Shown: positions 10,213 through 18,225 of the stretch, in pieces
Layout of the letters: each line of letters begins with the position of its first letter
Numbering within the stretch: position 1 is the stretch's first letter
NCBI GenBank assembly: GCA_019358895.1
Contig: JAHHIG010000008.1
Location: forward strand, 158,899 to 222,898
Source: Tildeniella nuda ZEHNDER 1965/U140
GTDB taxonomy: Bacteria > Cyanobacteriota > Cyanobacteriia > Leptolyngbyales > Leptolyngbyaceae
DNA: 64,000 nucleotides
Direction: 5' to 3'
The notes under the pieces: model-generated
Databases searched by the model: none
What the model was told of the DNA's origin: nothing
What the model saw: the letters and a program-made list of their open reading frames with translations, nothing else
Position numbers and translations under genes: made by a program

Positions 10213-10869
10213 ATGTGTGGACGATTTAGCCTCACTCAATCAACGGCAGCGCTTGCGGAAACATTCCAACTGGAGGAACTACCCGCATGGCAGCCACGTT
10301 ACAACATTGCACCGACTCAAACGGTGATTGCGATCGCCAACGCATCCGGCTCACCACAAGCGCGACTGCTGCGTTGGGGGTTGATACCCAGTTGGGCTAA
10401 GAATCAGACAATTGGGGCAAAGCTCATCAATGCTCGTGCTGAGACTGTGGCTGAAAAGCCTTCGTTCCGTGCGGCATTCAAGCAGCGGCGTTGCTTGATT
10501 CTGGCAGATGGTTTTTATGAGTGGCAGCGAGTCGATCGCAAGACCAAGCAACCCTATTACTTTCAATTAGCTAACAAGCAGCCGTTTGCCTTTGCAGGGC
10601 TGTGGGAGCGCTGGCAGGGTGATGGTGATGTCGTTGAAACCTGCACGATTCTCACCACGCAGGCGAATGAGTTGTTGCAGCCCCTTCACGATCGGATGCC
10701 CGTCATGATTGATTCACAGGATTACGATCGCTGGCTAGAGCCAACGCTGGCACCTGATCACCAAGCCTTACTGCACCCCTACAATGCTGCTTTGATGCAA
10801 GGCTATCGTGTGAGCGATCGAGTCAATCGCGCTACGAACGAAAGCCCTGACTGTATAAATCCGCTTTAG
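10213..10869 (+). CDS. SRAP family protein (YedK/HMCES), abasic-site DNA crosslinker
   Basis: SRAP proteins form a covalent thiazolidine link from Cys2 to abasic sites in single-stranded DNA, shielding them. The start was set at ATG 10213 so that the product begins MCGRFSL with Cys at position 2; an upstream GTG at 10159 would bury the required cysteine and was rejected. Further family motifs are WGLIPSWAK, NARAETVAEKPSF, DGFYEWQ (catalytic Glu) and LHDRMPVM (catalytic His). Length 218 aa is normal. Confidence 0.95.
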   Translation: MCGRFSLTQSTAALAETFQLEELPAWQPRYNIAPTQTVIAIANASGSPQARLLRWGLIPSWAKNQTIGAKLINARAETVAEKPSFRAAFKQRRCLILADGFYEWQRVDRKTKQPYYFQLANKQPFAFAGLWERWQGDGDVVETCTILTTQANELLQPLHDRMPVMIDSQDYDRWLEPTLAPDHQALLHPYNAALMQGYRVSDRVNRATNESPDCINPL

Positions 10870-11013
10870 TTTCTCTTTCCTCACAGGCTGAAACGATTAG
10901 CGCGTGAGGTAGCAATGTGAGGCACTGACTCACTCACCAACAACTTCCACTCTCCCTCTTCCAGCCTTCCCCAAGCCGTGCAATAATGATGCGACTGTCG
11001 TCCGAGCACGCTA

Positions 11014-12072
11014 ATGGTACAAGCACCCCAACGTCTAGACGCTATCCATAGCGTTTCAAGAGCTTTTGAGCCGAGTGTCGATCTCCACTTTCGGTTACCT
11101 GACCCAGAAGATGAGCTGATCCCAGAACTGGAGTTTCAGGAGCAGGTGGAGCAGGCGTGGCAGGTGTGCGATCGCTTTGACCTGCAAACCGACATCTGGC
11201 GCGGACGCATTTTACGGGCAGTACGCGATCGTGAAAAGCGACATGGAGACGGACGCGGTACAGGCTTTCTCAACTGGCTGAAAGACCGCGAAATCAGCAA
11301 AAGTCAGGCGTACACCATGATTGAGCTGGCGAACAGTGCCGATACGCTCTTGGACGGTGGCTATCTGGAACCCGAAGATGTCAACCAGTTTAGCAAACGA
11401 GCGTTTGTAGAAACGGCGCAATCGGCTCCCGAAGTGCAGCAAATGGTGAGTGATGCGGCTCATCGCGGCGATCGCATTACCCGTCGTGAAGTCCGTCAGC
11501 TTTCGGATGACTGGACGGCGATGACATCAGATCTGCTGCCTACTGAAGTGAAACAAAAAGCGGCTGACCATACCATTCCGGCAAAATATCTTGCGCCGTT
11601 GGTCAAGGAAATGCAAAAACTACCAGAGAGCCACCAGGTTTCGATTCGCGCTGCCGTTGCGGAAACGCCCGACGTGGATACCCTCAAGCAAGCCACCTCT
11701 GAGGCACGCTATCTATGGCGCTACCTGGAAGCTGCTGCAAATGTGCAGGCACTCAACAACGAATCCCTCAATTTGGAATTGGCGCTTGAAGAAGCGCTCC
11801 GCCTTGGCTGTCTCAGTTCTGCTGCTGATTTGGTCAACCATGCTGCTCAGCTTGAGCAAACGGTGACGAAGCTTTATCTCACCTGGAAGCGCCTGAATGC
11901 TCTTTCTGAGCGACTCTACCTTGACAGCGGTGCGAGTACGCCGCATTTGCGATCGCTCCTCAGTTGTCTTGCGCCCCTCTCTGGCGACATCATTGAAACC
12001 TCACTGACAGGCGGCGGCGATCGAACGATTCGTCTCCAGGTGTTGTCGAATGCAGACGTGGAAACGCCTTAA
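11014..12072 (+). CDS. Conserved cyanobacterial protein with a DUF3102-like N-terminal region
   Basis: A soluble, helical 352-residue protein. Residues about 45-110 (VCDRFDLQTDIWRGRILRAV then FLNWLKDREISKSQAYTMI) resemble the DUF3102/helix-turn-helix-like segment of phage and plasmid proteins, which suggests nucleic-acid binding. The remaining two thirds is alpha-helical, with no catalytic motif recognised. HIP1 density and base composition match neighbours, so recent transfer is not suggested. Function is unknown. Confidence 0.75.
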   Translation: MVQAPQRLDAIHSVSRAFEPSVDLHFRLPDPEDELIPELEFQEQVEQAWQVCDRFDLQTDIWRGRILRAVRDREKRHGDGRGTGFLNWLKDREISKSQAYTMIELANSADTLLDGGYLEPEDVNQFSKRAFVETAQSAPEVQQMVSDAAHRGDRITRREVRQLSDDWTAMTSDLLPTEVKQKAADHTIPAKYLAPLVKEMQKLPESHQVSIRAAVAETPDVDTLKQATSEARYLWRYLEAAANVQALNNESLNLELALEEALRLGCLSSAADLVNHAAQLEQTVTKLYLTWKRLNALSERLYLDSGASTPHLRSLLSCLAPLSGDIIETSLTGGGDRTIRLQVLSNADVETP

Positions 12073-12099
12073 CCATTTACGCCGCCTACTTTACGCTGC

Positions 12100-12345
12100 C
12101 TACTTTCGCAGCACTTGCCTGAATCTTGCCCACAGATGGCGCGGATTAAGCCAATGGCGATATCGTTGTGCCACCTCTTTGCCCGCTAGCAACGCCCCAA
12201 TCCAGAAAAAGATCTCGCCAAGAATGAGCAATCCTGGTACAAGCACAGCTTTCTGAGCCAGGGTAACTGGCATCAGGGGTATAGCCACGATCGCCAGCCA
12301 CATCAGGCAAGAAAAGACAATGAGAAAGAACCCAAATTGCTTCAT
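12100..12345 (-). CDS. Small two-helix membrane protein (transporter-suffix type)
   Basis: The 81-residue protein has two hydrophobic segments (about 4-24 and 32-54) and a basic C-terminus (AQRYRHWLNPRHLWARFRQ). This matches small proteins annotated as transporter suffix domain; the role is unknown. The gene is convergent with the preceding gene (27 bases apart) and divergent from the LOG gene at 12381. Confidence 0.7.
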   Translation of the reverse strand: MKQFGFFLIVFSCLMWLAIVAIPLMPVTLAQKAVLVPGLLILGEIFFWIGALLAGKEVAQRYRHWLNPRHLWARFRQVLRK

Positions 12346-12380
12346 TCTGAACGTTTAGCACCTCTGAACCGTTCCCTCCC

Positions 12381-12965
12381 ATGATGAAACATATCTGCGT
12401 TTTCTGCGGCTCTAATCATGGAGTCCGATCGAGTTACAAAGCAGCGGCTCAAGCACTTGGGCAAGCGTTGGTCAGGCACGAGTTGGGTCTGGTGTATGGC
12501 GGCGGTAATGTCGGCTTGATGGGCACGATCGCTGACGCTGTTCTTGCTGCTGGAGGCACGGCGATCGGCGTGATGCCCCAGGCTTTAGTTGACAAAGAGC
12601 TGGCTCATAAGGGACTAACTCAACTGCATATCGTTGGTTCTATGCACGAACGCAAAGCGCTGATGGCAGAGCTGTCCGACGGCTTCATCGCACTTCCCGG
12701 CGGCTTCGGCACCTTTGAAGAGTTTTGCGAGGTGCTTACCTGGTCACAGCTAGGGTTTCACCAAAAGCCGTGTGGCTTGCTGAATGTCGATGACTATTAC
12801 AGTCCGCTGATCGCCATGTTCGATCACGCTACCAGTGAGCAGTTTGTACGTCCTCCCCATCGATCGCTCGTCCTGGAAGCACAAGACCCCGATCGCTTGC
12901 TAGAAAAACTCGCAGCCTACAAGCCGATTGCCGTTCCGAAATGGATCGATCGCCAAGAAATTTAG
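12381..12965 (+). CDS. LOG family protein (TIGR00730), nucleoside-monophosphate phosphoribohydrolase
   Basis: This 194-residue Rossmann-fold protein contains the family signature PGGFGTFEEF near residue 107, plus ICVFCGSNHG at the start, VYGGGNVGLMG near 40 and SMHERKALM near 88. Characterised relatives cleave N6-modified AMP to release cytokinin-like bases and ribose phosphate; the bacterial substrate here is unknown. The start (ATG 12381, with a second ATG frame codon MMK) is supported by motif position. Confidence 0.92.
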   Translation: MMKHICVFCGSNHGVRSSYKAAAQALGQALVRHELGLVYGGGNVGLMGTIADAVLAAGGTAIGVMPQALVDKELAHKGLTQLHIVGSMHERKALMAELSDGFIALPGGFGTFEEFCEVLTWSQLGFHQKPCGLLNVDDYYSPLIAMFDHATSEQFVRPPHRSLVLEAQDPDRLLEKLAAYKPIAVPKWIDRQEI

Positions 12966-13178
12966 TAGTGAGAATGAGTGCCGCTTTCGCCCTTTCTACT
13001 GCCCCCTTTCTCACCCACGTCCTACTTCCTACTTCCCATTCCCTCTCTTAAGTCTGAGTACAGGTCATCTCTTCAGGACGAGGGAAATGTCGATCGCGCA
13101 AGACAGAATTAGTAGCGTAGATAACAAATTTAATTCCAAGTGAGCGAGACTTGATCTCTGCCGCTGGAAGGAGGAAAA

Positions 13179-13838
13179 ATGGCTTTAGGACATCACAAGC
13201 GCGCAGTTGGTACCTTTTCTAACTATAGCGATGCCGAAACGGCTGTGCGTGAGTTAAGAGATAGCGATTTCCCAATGGATCGAGTTTCGGTTGTCGGTCG
13301 TGACACCGATCGTGCCGCTGATATTGCTGGTGCGGGTGCTGGCGACAGCCTCGGAGACAAAAGTAAGCAGGTGGCTCACGATACGCAAGCCGACGAAGGC
13401 GCAAAGAAAGGTGCCGCAGCAGGTGGTGCATTAGGTGGGCTGACAGGTCTACTGGTTGGGTTAGGTGCCCTTGCTATTCCTGGGATTGGTCCAGTGATGC
13501 TGGGTGGCGCGTTGGCAACCGCATTGGCAACGACTATTTCTGGTGGTGCGATCGGTGCCGCAGCGGGTGGTCTAGTCGGCGGTCTGGTTGGCTTAGGTAT
13601 TCCTGAAGACCGTGCCAGAGTTTATAACGATAGCGTCTCTAAAGGCGGCTACCTGGTGATTGTTGACGGTTCTGAAGACGAAATCCGACGTGCAGAAACC
13701 GTCTTGAGCCATCGTGGTATTCAAGAATGGGGTGTTTATGACTCACCTGTGACGGATGCCGATCGGACAACTTACCCTACAGGCACTGGCACTGCCTATA
13801 CAACGAGTGAAACGACGCGGCGTGACCCTTTGCTCTAG
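13179..13838 (+). CDS. General-stress-protein domain protein with glycine-rich core
   Basis: Residues 8-55 (AVGTFSNYSDAETAVRELRDSDF, DRVSVVGRD) match the general stress protein 17M-like domain; a second half-copy (RVYNDSVSKGGYLVIVDGSEDE) follows near 150. Between them, residues 80-145 are a run of Gly/Ala/Leu helices that may insert in a membrane. A strong ribosome-binding site (GGAAGGAGG) precedes ATG 13179. The TAG stop is part of the CTAG at the edge of a MITE-like element. Likely stress-related; exact job unknown. Confidence 0.85.
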   Translation: MALGHHKRAVGTFSNYSDAETAVRELRDSDFPMDRVSVVGRDTDRAADIAGAGAGDSLGDKSKQVAHDTQADEGAKKGAAAGGALGGLTGLLVGLGALAIPGIGPVMLGGALATALATTISGGAIGAAAGGLVGGLVGLGIPEDRARVYNDSVSKGGYLVIVDGSEDEIRRAETVLSHRGIQEWGVYDSPVTDADRTTYPTGTGTAYTTSETTRRDPLL

Positions 13839-13965
13839 GGCGCGTTATCAATTAGCTCCAAAACCCTGCGGTATCAGCCTGATCGCGCCCGCCCCAACAC
13901 ACCGGGCTAGGGGCTGGCACACTTGCTGAAAAGCATGTGTAGTTGTAATTGATGACAGCCCCTAG
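13835..13965. mobile_element. MITE-like element A, copy 1 (IS5-type target CTAG)
   Basis: 131 bp bounded by CTAG on both sides. The terminal inverted repeats are about 16 of 20 identical: CTAGGGCGCGTTATCAATTA at the left and, as reverse complement, CTAGGGGCTGTCATCAATTA at the right. An internal CTAGGGGCTG (from 13907) forms a second perfect 10-bp inverted repeat with the right end. No transposase inside. A second copy lies at 21501-21631 in inverted orientation. CTAG flanks fit the YTAR target of one IS5 subgroup. The left CTAG includes the stop codon of the preceding gene. Confidence 0.85.
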
Positions 13966-14069
13966 CCACTGCCAGTGCTCGAAGTGCCTTGTAGAGGTGA
14001 GCCTCAGCCCGTCTCTACAGGTCTCCTTTAACCAATACGATTTCAAACGAATACGATTTCAAACGAAGG

Positions 14070-14540
14070 ATGAAAACAATGAAAAAGATTATACCCCTGC
14101 TGCTAGGTGGCTTTTTGCTGGTAAGCACAGCCGCTTGCAACAATGCCAAAACTACGTCAGATGCTCCGAATGCCACCGACAACAATGGTCAGGTGCCCAA
14201 AGCCCAAGACGCTAAAACGGCTCAGGATGATGCGACGAACGACATTCGCAAGAAGCAAATGGAATCTGACATTCGGGCACGTGAGCAGCGCAACGAAGCT
14301 GGTGGCGATCAGATGAAACGAGCCGATGGTGATCTGGAAAGTGAAGTTCGTACCAAACTGGAAGCCAATATCCCCAACGGAAAACTTGTGGTCGATGCTA
14401 AAGATGGTGCAGTAACGGTCGGTGGCACTGTGCCAACACAGGCGCAGCTTGCTAAAGTTGAACCCTTAGCGAAGGAAATCAAGGGTGTTAAGAACGTTGC
14501 AGTTAAAGCAACCGTAGCTGCTCCCGCCGCCAAGCAGTAG
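14070..14540 (+). CDS. BON-domain lipoprotein
   Basis: A 156-residue envelope protein. The N-terminus MKTMKKIIPLLLGGFLLVSTAAC ends in a lipobox-like STAAC, so it is probably lipidated at Cys23. A polar linker follows. Residues about 90-150 form a BON domain: DLESEVRTKLEANIPNG, VDAKDGAVTVGGTVPTQ, VKNVAVKATV. BON domains bind phospholipids and stabilise the envelope under stress. A terminator follows at 14566. Proximity to the general-stress gene suggests a shared stress role, which is inference. Confidence 0.88.
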   Translation: MKTMKKIIPLLLGGFLLVSTAACNNAKTTSDAPNATDNNGQVPKAQDAKTAQDDATNDIRKKQMESDIRAREQRNEAGGDQMKRADGDLESEVRTKLEANIPNGKLVVDAKDGAVTVGGTVPTQAQLAKVEPLAKEIKGVKNVAVKATVAAPAAKQ

Positions 14541-14565
14541 ACGCACAATCTAGTTAACGCTTTGT

Positions 14566-14593
14566 AAGGGGAGGCATCGCTTCCCCTTCTTTT
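14566..14593 (+). terminator. Rho-independent terminator after the BON lipoprotein gene
   Basis: The stem AAGGGGAGGC pairs with GC-TTCCCCTT around a small loop and is followed by CTTTT. It lies 26 bases past the stop codon. Confidence 0.75.
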
Positions 14594-14654
14594 GTAGTTG
14601 GCTCGATCTATGCGTTCTAACCACGCTTCCATCGTCTTCTGATGAACCAATCCA

Positions 14655-16442
14655 TCACGGTTGATGTGCTGACTGCCGCGCCTGTAGCCAGTATTCCAGA
14701 CTCACCAGCAACCAAAGCTTTACGCCATAGCGTCCCCAGATATCACCGTTGTACTCTAACCAGTTGCGGATGAGGGTTTGATTGAGATACGGAGCGATCG
14801 CGGCGTTGCGGCTTAGTAAGAGCGATCGTGCTTGGCGGTTCCAATGCTCCCGAAACCCAAGCTGTACGGGCACCATCATGCCGCTCTTGGAACGGTGAAC
14901 AATCGCTGCTGGCAACAAATCGGCAACGGCTTGCTTCAGAACAGCTTTTTCCTGTACGCCTGAGAGCTTGTAATCTGGCGGTATGGTCATGCTTAACTCA
15001 ATAACCCGTGGATCGAAGAGCGGCGATCGACCATCAATACCTGCCGCACGAGTCAGGTTATTCACTTTCGTCAAAATTTGATCCGCACCTTTGAAGGTGA
15101 TGTTGAGTGCCATCAGCCGATTCAAGTAGCGATCGCTTGAATGCAGAACTGGCGTAAAGACCGATGCTTCTGACTGTACCGCTACCCAGATTTCGGGCTT
15201 CAGCAGTTGGGGCAAATCCGCCGCACACTTCTGAAACGAGTGCAGATAAGCTTGCAATGCATTCTGTGAAGCGATGCCGCCATACAGAGCATTGATGAGC
15301 ATCGGCTGATTTTTGGGTCCGCCAAAGCAGGGATCGCCGCCCTCTCCATTGAGCACCGTCTGCACGGAATCTGCTGCCAAACGTCCCAGCAGTAGATTCG
15401 GCACCGTCAGGGGATCACCGATCGGGTCATCTAGTGCTGCCATTGTCTCTGGCAGGTGCTCCCACATATCCTTAAAGGTGATTTCCAGGATGTGGTGCTG
15501 CGTTTGACAGTGCTGCGCCACCAAGTTGGAAAATTCAAGCTCGTTGGGGCGATCGGCACCAAAATGAATCGAATAGGTGTGTAGTGGCGCATCGTGAAGT
15601 TTCGCTGCCAATGCCGTAATGCAGCTAGAATCCAAGCCACCAGAGAGAAAGACCCCCACGGGTTCTCCTGGCGGCAAATGCTCCTGCACAACCTGCTCAA
15701 GCAACGATCGGAGACGATCGCCATGCCACTCCAACGGCTGGTCGGGATGTGTAATTTGTTCTTGCAGGTGCCAATACGGTTGTATCGTCTCATCCGGCAG
15801 TTGCACTGAACTGCCGGGGCGTACTTCTCGCACCTGCTGCCAAAGGGTGCGTTCTCCAGGCACAAACGCGCAGCAGAGATAATCGCGCAAAGCTACCAGA
15901 TCGATGGCTGCGGAAACGTAAGGCGCGATCGCACTCAAGGTTGGAGCAATCCAACGAGTCGCACCGTCTGTTGTGTAGTAAAGGGTGCGGACACCAGCCC
16001 GATCGCGCCCTAAATAGAGCTGTTGCCGTTCTCGATCCCACACCACAAGCGCAAATGCCCCCGGCAACTTTGACCAGGTGGTGATCCCTTCTCGTTCCCA
16101 GAGTTGAGCCACCAGCCAGCGATCGCGCTCAAGCAGCGTCGCCTCTTGATTTTCGACAACAAGTGCGATGTCAAACTCTCGCATCAGAAGTGCGCGATCG
16201 GGCAACCACACATCACCAATCAGCACAAAACGCTGGCTGGGGCTAATGGTGACTGAAGACTGATTGCGATCGCTAGCGACGATCGCCACATGATCATCCC
16301 GCCAAACAGTCGGCTCCTCTACCGCATTAACTGCACCATACACCACACGCCATGCTGAAACATCTGATGCCGATGGTGTGGGTGGACATGCAGGAAACCC
16401 GCGCCACCAATGCTTTAAACTCACAGCTTCTCGTACGTGCAA
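14655..16442 (-). CDS. Asparagine-synthase-related protein, glutaminase cysteine missing
   Basis: The 595-residue protein has the class-II glutamine amidotransferase plus AsnB layout. Residues about 90-190 carry LPGAFALVVWDRERQQLYLGRD. The C-terminal synthetase domain has the pyrophosphate-loop motif VFLSGGLDSSCITAL near 268 and LNGEGGDPCFGG near 370. AsnB needs Cys at position 2 as glutaminase nucleophile; here the protein starts MHVREA and no alternative MC start exists. It probably uses ammonia or makes another amide or lactam. It ends convergent with the BON gene. The product is uncertain. Confidence 0.85.
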   Translation of the reverse strand: MHVREAVSLKHWWRGFPACPPTPSASDVSAWRVVYGAVNAVEEPTVWRDDHVAIVASDRNQSSVTISPSQRFVLIGDVWLPDRALLMREFDIALVVENQEATLLERDRWLVAQLWEREGITTWSKLPGAFALVVWDRERQQLYLGRDRAGVRTLYYTTDGATRWIAPTLSAIAPYVSAAIDLVALRDYLCCAFVPGERTLWQQVREVRPGSSVQLPDETIQPYWHLQEQITHPDQPLEWHGDRLRSLLEQVVQEHLPPGEPVGVFLSGGLDSSCITALAAKLHDAPLHTYSIHFGADRPNELEFSNLVAQHCQTQHHILEITFKDMWEHLPETMAALDDPIGDPLTVPNLLLGRLAADSVQTVLNGEGGDPCFGGPKNQPMLINALYGGIASQNALQAYLHSFQKCAADLPQLLKPEIWVAVQSEASVFTPVLHSSDRYLNRLMALNITFKGADQILTKVNNLTRAAGIDGRSPLFDPRVIELSMTIPPDYKLSGVQEKAVLKQAVADLLPAAIVHRSKSGMMVPVQLGFREHWNRQARSLLLSRNAAIAPYLNQTLIRNWLEYNGDIWGRYGVKLWLLVSLEYWLQARQSAHQP

Positions 16443-16474
16443 TAGGGCAATCTTAAACGAGTTGTCAGCAGCAA

Positions 16475-16560
16475 CGGTAGGTGGTTAGCGGTCAGCAGTC
16501 AGCGATCAGCCATCAGCTAGCTATTAGCGATCAGCCGTCAGCGCTCGGCTAGTCGTTTCT
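16475..16560. repeat. STRR repeat (TCAGC-rich heptamers)
   Basis: Degenerate repeats of GGTCAGC, GATCAGC and CATCAGC upstream of the asparagine-synthase-like gene. A related short stretch recurs at 16670-16690. Confidence 0.75.
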
Positions 16561-16702
16561 ATCTGTACAGGCATGAGTAAGCAGTCTTTGATCTGGCAGC
16601 AGTAGAAGCCGACCATTGAACGCTTTCAAGGTGCCCGTTCTTCGCTGTCAATGGCTGCTGCATTGACCAAAAGCTGACTGCTGATGGCTGACCGATTTCA
16701 AG

Positions 16703-17179
16703 CTAGTACGATCGACTATTGCCTTTTTGAATATCCCGCGCCATCGCTCGAAACGTATCCAGGTTGGAATCTTCACGACGACGCTCTCTCGGATCTTTGA
16801 TTTTGGGCGGATTGTCGGCTTTAGGCGTTGTCCAACCGCTGATTGGCGCTTTCTGCGCGGCAAAGGTTGAAGACCTGACGGTCGCCTGTGAGCCTTGTAG
16901 CGCGATCGCCTGATCTTTCTGCGCCTGCGATCGTTGGATTGAAGAAACTAACGAGGTTGTCCGGGGTACTTCACCATCAAGAGTTTTGGGGAACGATCGC
17001 TTAACCTCCCGTGCTGCCTGCATATAGTCGATGTCTCCAAACGTTTTGGCATCGCTAGAGTCAAGGTAAAAGGCTTGTGGCTTCGGCTTTGGCAGTCTTG
17101 GCGCAGCTTCTGGTGGTGGAGCCGATTCGGTATCCGCCGCTTGCTTGGCTCTAAAGATGCCTTTAATGAATCCAACCAT
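16703..17179 (-). CDS. Conserved cyanobacterial hypothetical protein
   Basis: A polar 158-residue protein beginning MVGFIKGIFRAKQ, an amphipathic start, followed by a proline-rich stretch and the block FYLDSSDAKTFGDIDYMQAAREVKRSFPKT. The C-terminus is basic and probably disordered (IKDPRERRREDSNLDTFRAMARDIQKG). The central block looks conserved, but I do not recognise a named domain. No membrane segment or signal peptide. Function unknown. Confidence 0.7.
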   Translation of the reverse strand: MVGFIKGIFRAKQAADTESAPPPEAAPRLPKPKPQAFYLDSSDAKTFGDIDYMQAAREVKRSFPKTLDGEVPRTTSLVSSIQRSQAQKDQAIALQGSQATVRSSTFAAQKAPISGWTTPKADNPPKIKDPRERRREDSNLDTFRAMARDIQKGNSRSY

Positions 17180-17304
17180 GTGGCGTTATCCTGCTGTTAC
17201 TTTATGTAAAGTATTATAAGTATTTATAACTGACCCCGGCAATGCTTTCAAGAAAAAGGATTTGAGGCATTGAGAAAGATTTAGCTGTCAGCTATCAGCT
17301 ATCA

Positions 17305-17556
17305 ACCGTCAGCTACTTGCAGTGAGAATAGTTGAGCGAGCAGCATCAAAGTAGCTACTGCTTACTAACGACTGACCGCTGACCGCTGACCGCTAATCTC
17401 AAGGTCGAATCACGTGATGCAGGTCTAACGACTATCAGCTACTTGCAGTGAGAATAGTTGAGCGAGCAGCATCAAAGTAGCTACTGCTTGCGAAAGGCTG
17501 ACCGCTGACCGCTAACCGCTAATTTCAAGGTCGAATCACACGATGCATGTCTAATG
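17305..17556. repeat. Tandem duplication, period 126 bp, including the end of the dinB gene
   Basis: Two adjacent copies: AGCTACTTGCAG begins at 17311 and 17437, and AAGGTCGAATCAC at 17401 and 17527, both 126 bases apart. The second copy contains the last codons and stop of the DinB-family gene; the first contains a decayed copy of them. Each unit also has TTGAGCGAGCAGCATCAAAG and a run of GACCGCT heptamers, so slippage of STRRs may have caused it. The stretch 17180-17304 holds only further STRR-like sequence. Confidence 0.85.
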
Positions 17557-18016
17557 ACGGCGGTGCTACATTTGTCTGCGTCAGCATGTCGTGAATTTGT
17601 CCGCGATGATGCGTTTGATGGTTGAAAAAATGAGCGACCAGCAGAGCGGCAGGATCATCAAGCTGCCGCCCTTGATTGTTGACATACTGAATGGACTGCG
17701 CCAGAAACTCATTGGTCAAGCCAGCAGCAAAGGTTTCGATGTGCTCGTCTTGAGCAACGCGAGCAACCCGCAAGGCATCAAAGTTTTCATAGAGAATGGC
17801 GTTGAGACCGATTGACGGTGTAGTGCCGCCTTCAAAACGGGTCACCCAAATGCGATCGCCCACCATAATGTGATTGAGCGTGCCATGAATACTCTTAAAG
17901 AATGCTGGGCGAGTGCAGGTACGTTCTGCCTCTGAAAGCTGCGCGCAAGCATCGTAAAGTTTGCAGTTTGCAAGGGTGTTGTAACGTGCCAGCGTTTGGA
18001 AATGTTGAACGAGCAT
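17525..18016 (-). CDS. DinB family metalloprotein
   Basis: This 163-residue four-helix-bundle protein has three metal-ligand histidines in the expected places: LNHIMVGDRIW near residue 48 and HFFNHQTHHRGQIHDML near 130. DinB/YfiT relatives are metal-dependent transferases acting with thiols or on DNA-damage-induced substrates, but most are uncharacterised. The last 10 codons are duplicated downstream as part of a 126-bp tandem repeat. Confidence 0.9.
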   Translation of the reverse strand: MLVQHFQTLARYNTLANCKLYDACAQLSEAERTCTRPAFFKSIHGTLNHIMVGDRIWVTRFEGGTTPSIGLNAILYENFDALRVARVAQDEHIETFAAGLTNEFLAQSIQYVNNQGRQLDDPAALLVAHFFNHQTHHRGQIHDMLTQTNVAPPSLDMHRVIRP

Positions 18017-18081
18017 GGGGGAGGCGCGAAACGGAGATTTGAGTTTTAACTTCTGACTACACTTTTAGTCTTTAGTGAAGA

Positions 18082-18222
18082 GGGAGTAGGGAGTGGGGAG
18101 TGGGGAGTGGGGAGTCGGGAGTCGGGAGTAAGGGAGTAGGGAGTGGGGAGTCGGGAGTGAGGCTGTTTTCGCCTTTAGCCTTTAGCCTTTAGCCTTTAGC
18201 CTTTAGCCTTTAGCCTTTACTT
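18082..18222. repeat. STRR repeats: GGAGTGG and CCTTTAG heptamers
   Basis: First (18082-18160), runs of GGAGTGG/GGAGTCGG units; then (18168-18222) about seven perfect CCTTTAG copies, ending at the stop of the TPR gene. No spacers of constant length, so not a CRISPR. Confidence 0.9.
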
Positions 18223-18225
18223 TCG

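Noticed and set aside
13835..13965. Full insertion sequence
   Set aside because: No transposase frame; too short. Called MITE-like.
18082..18222. CRISPR-like repeat array
   Set aside because: The 7-bp units are contiguous without spacers, which is STRR and not CRISPR.
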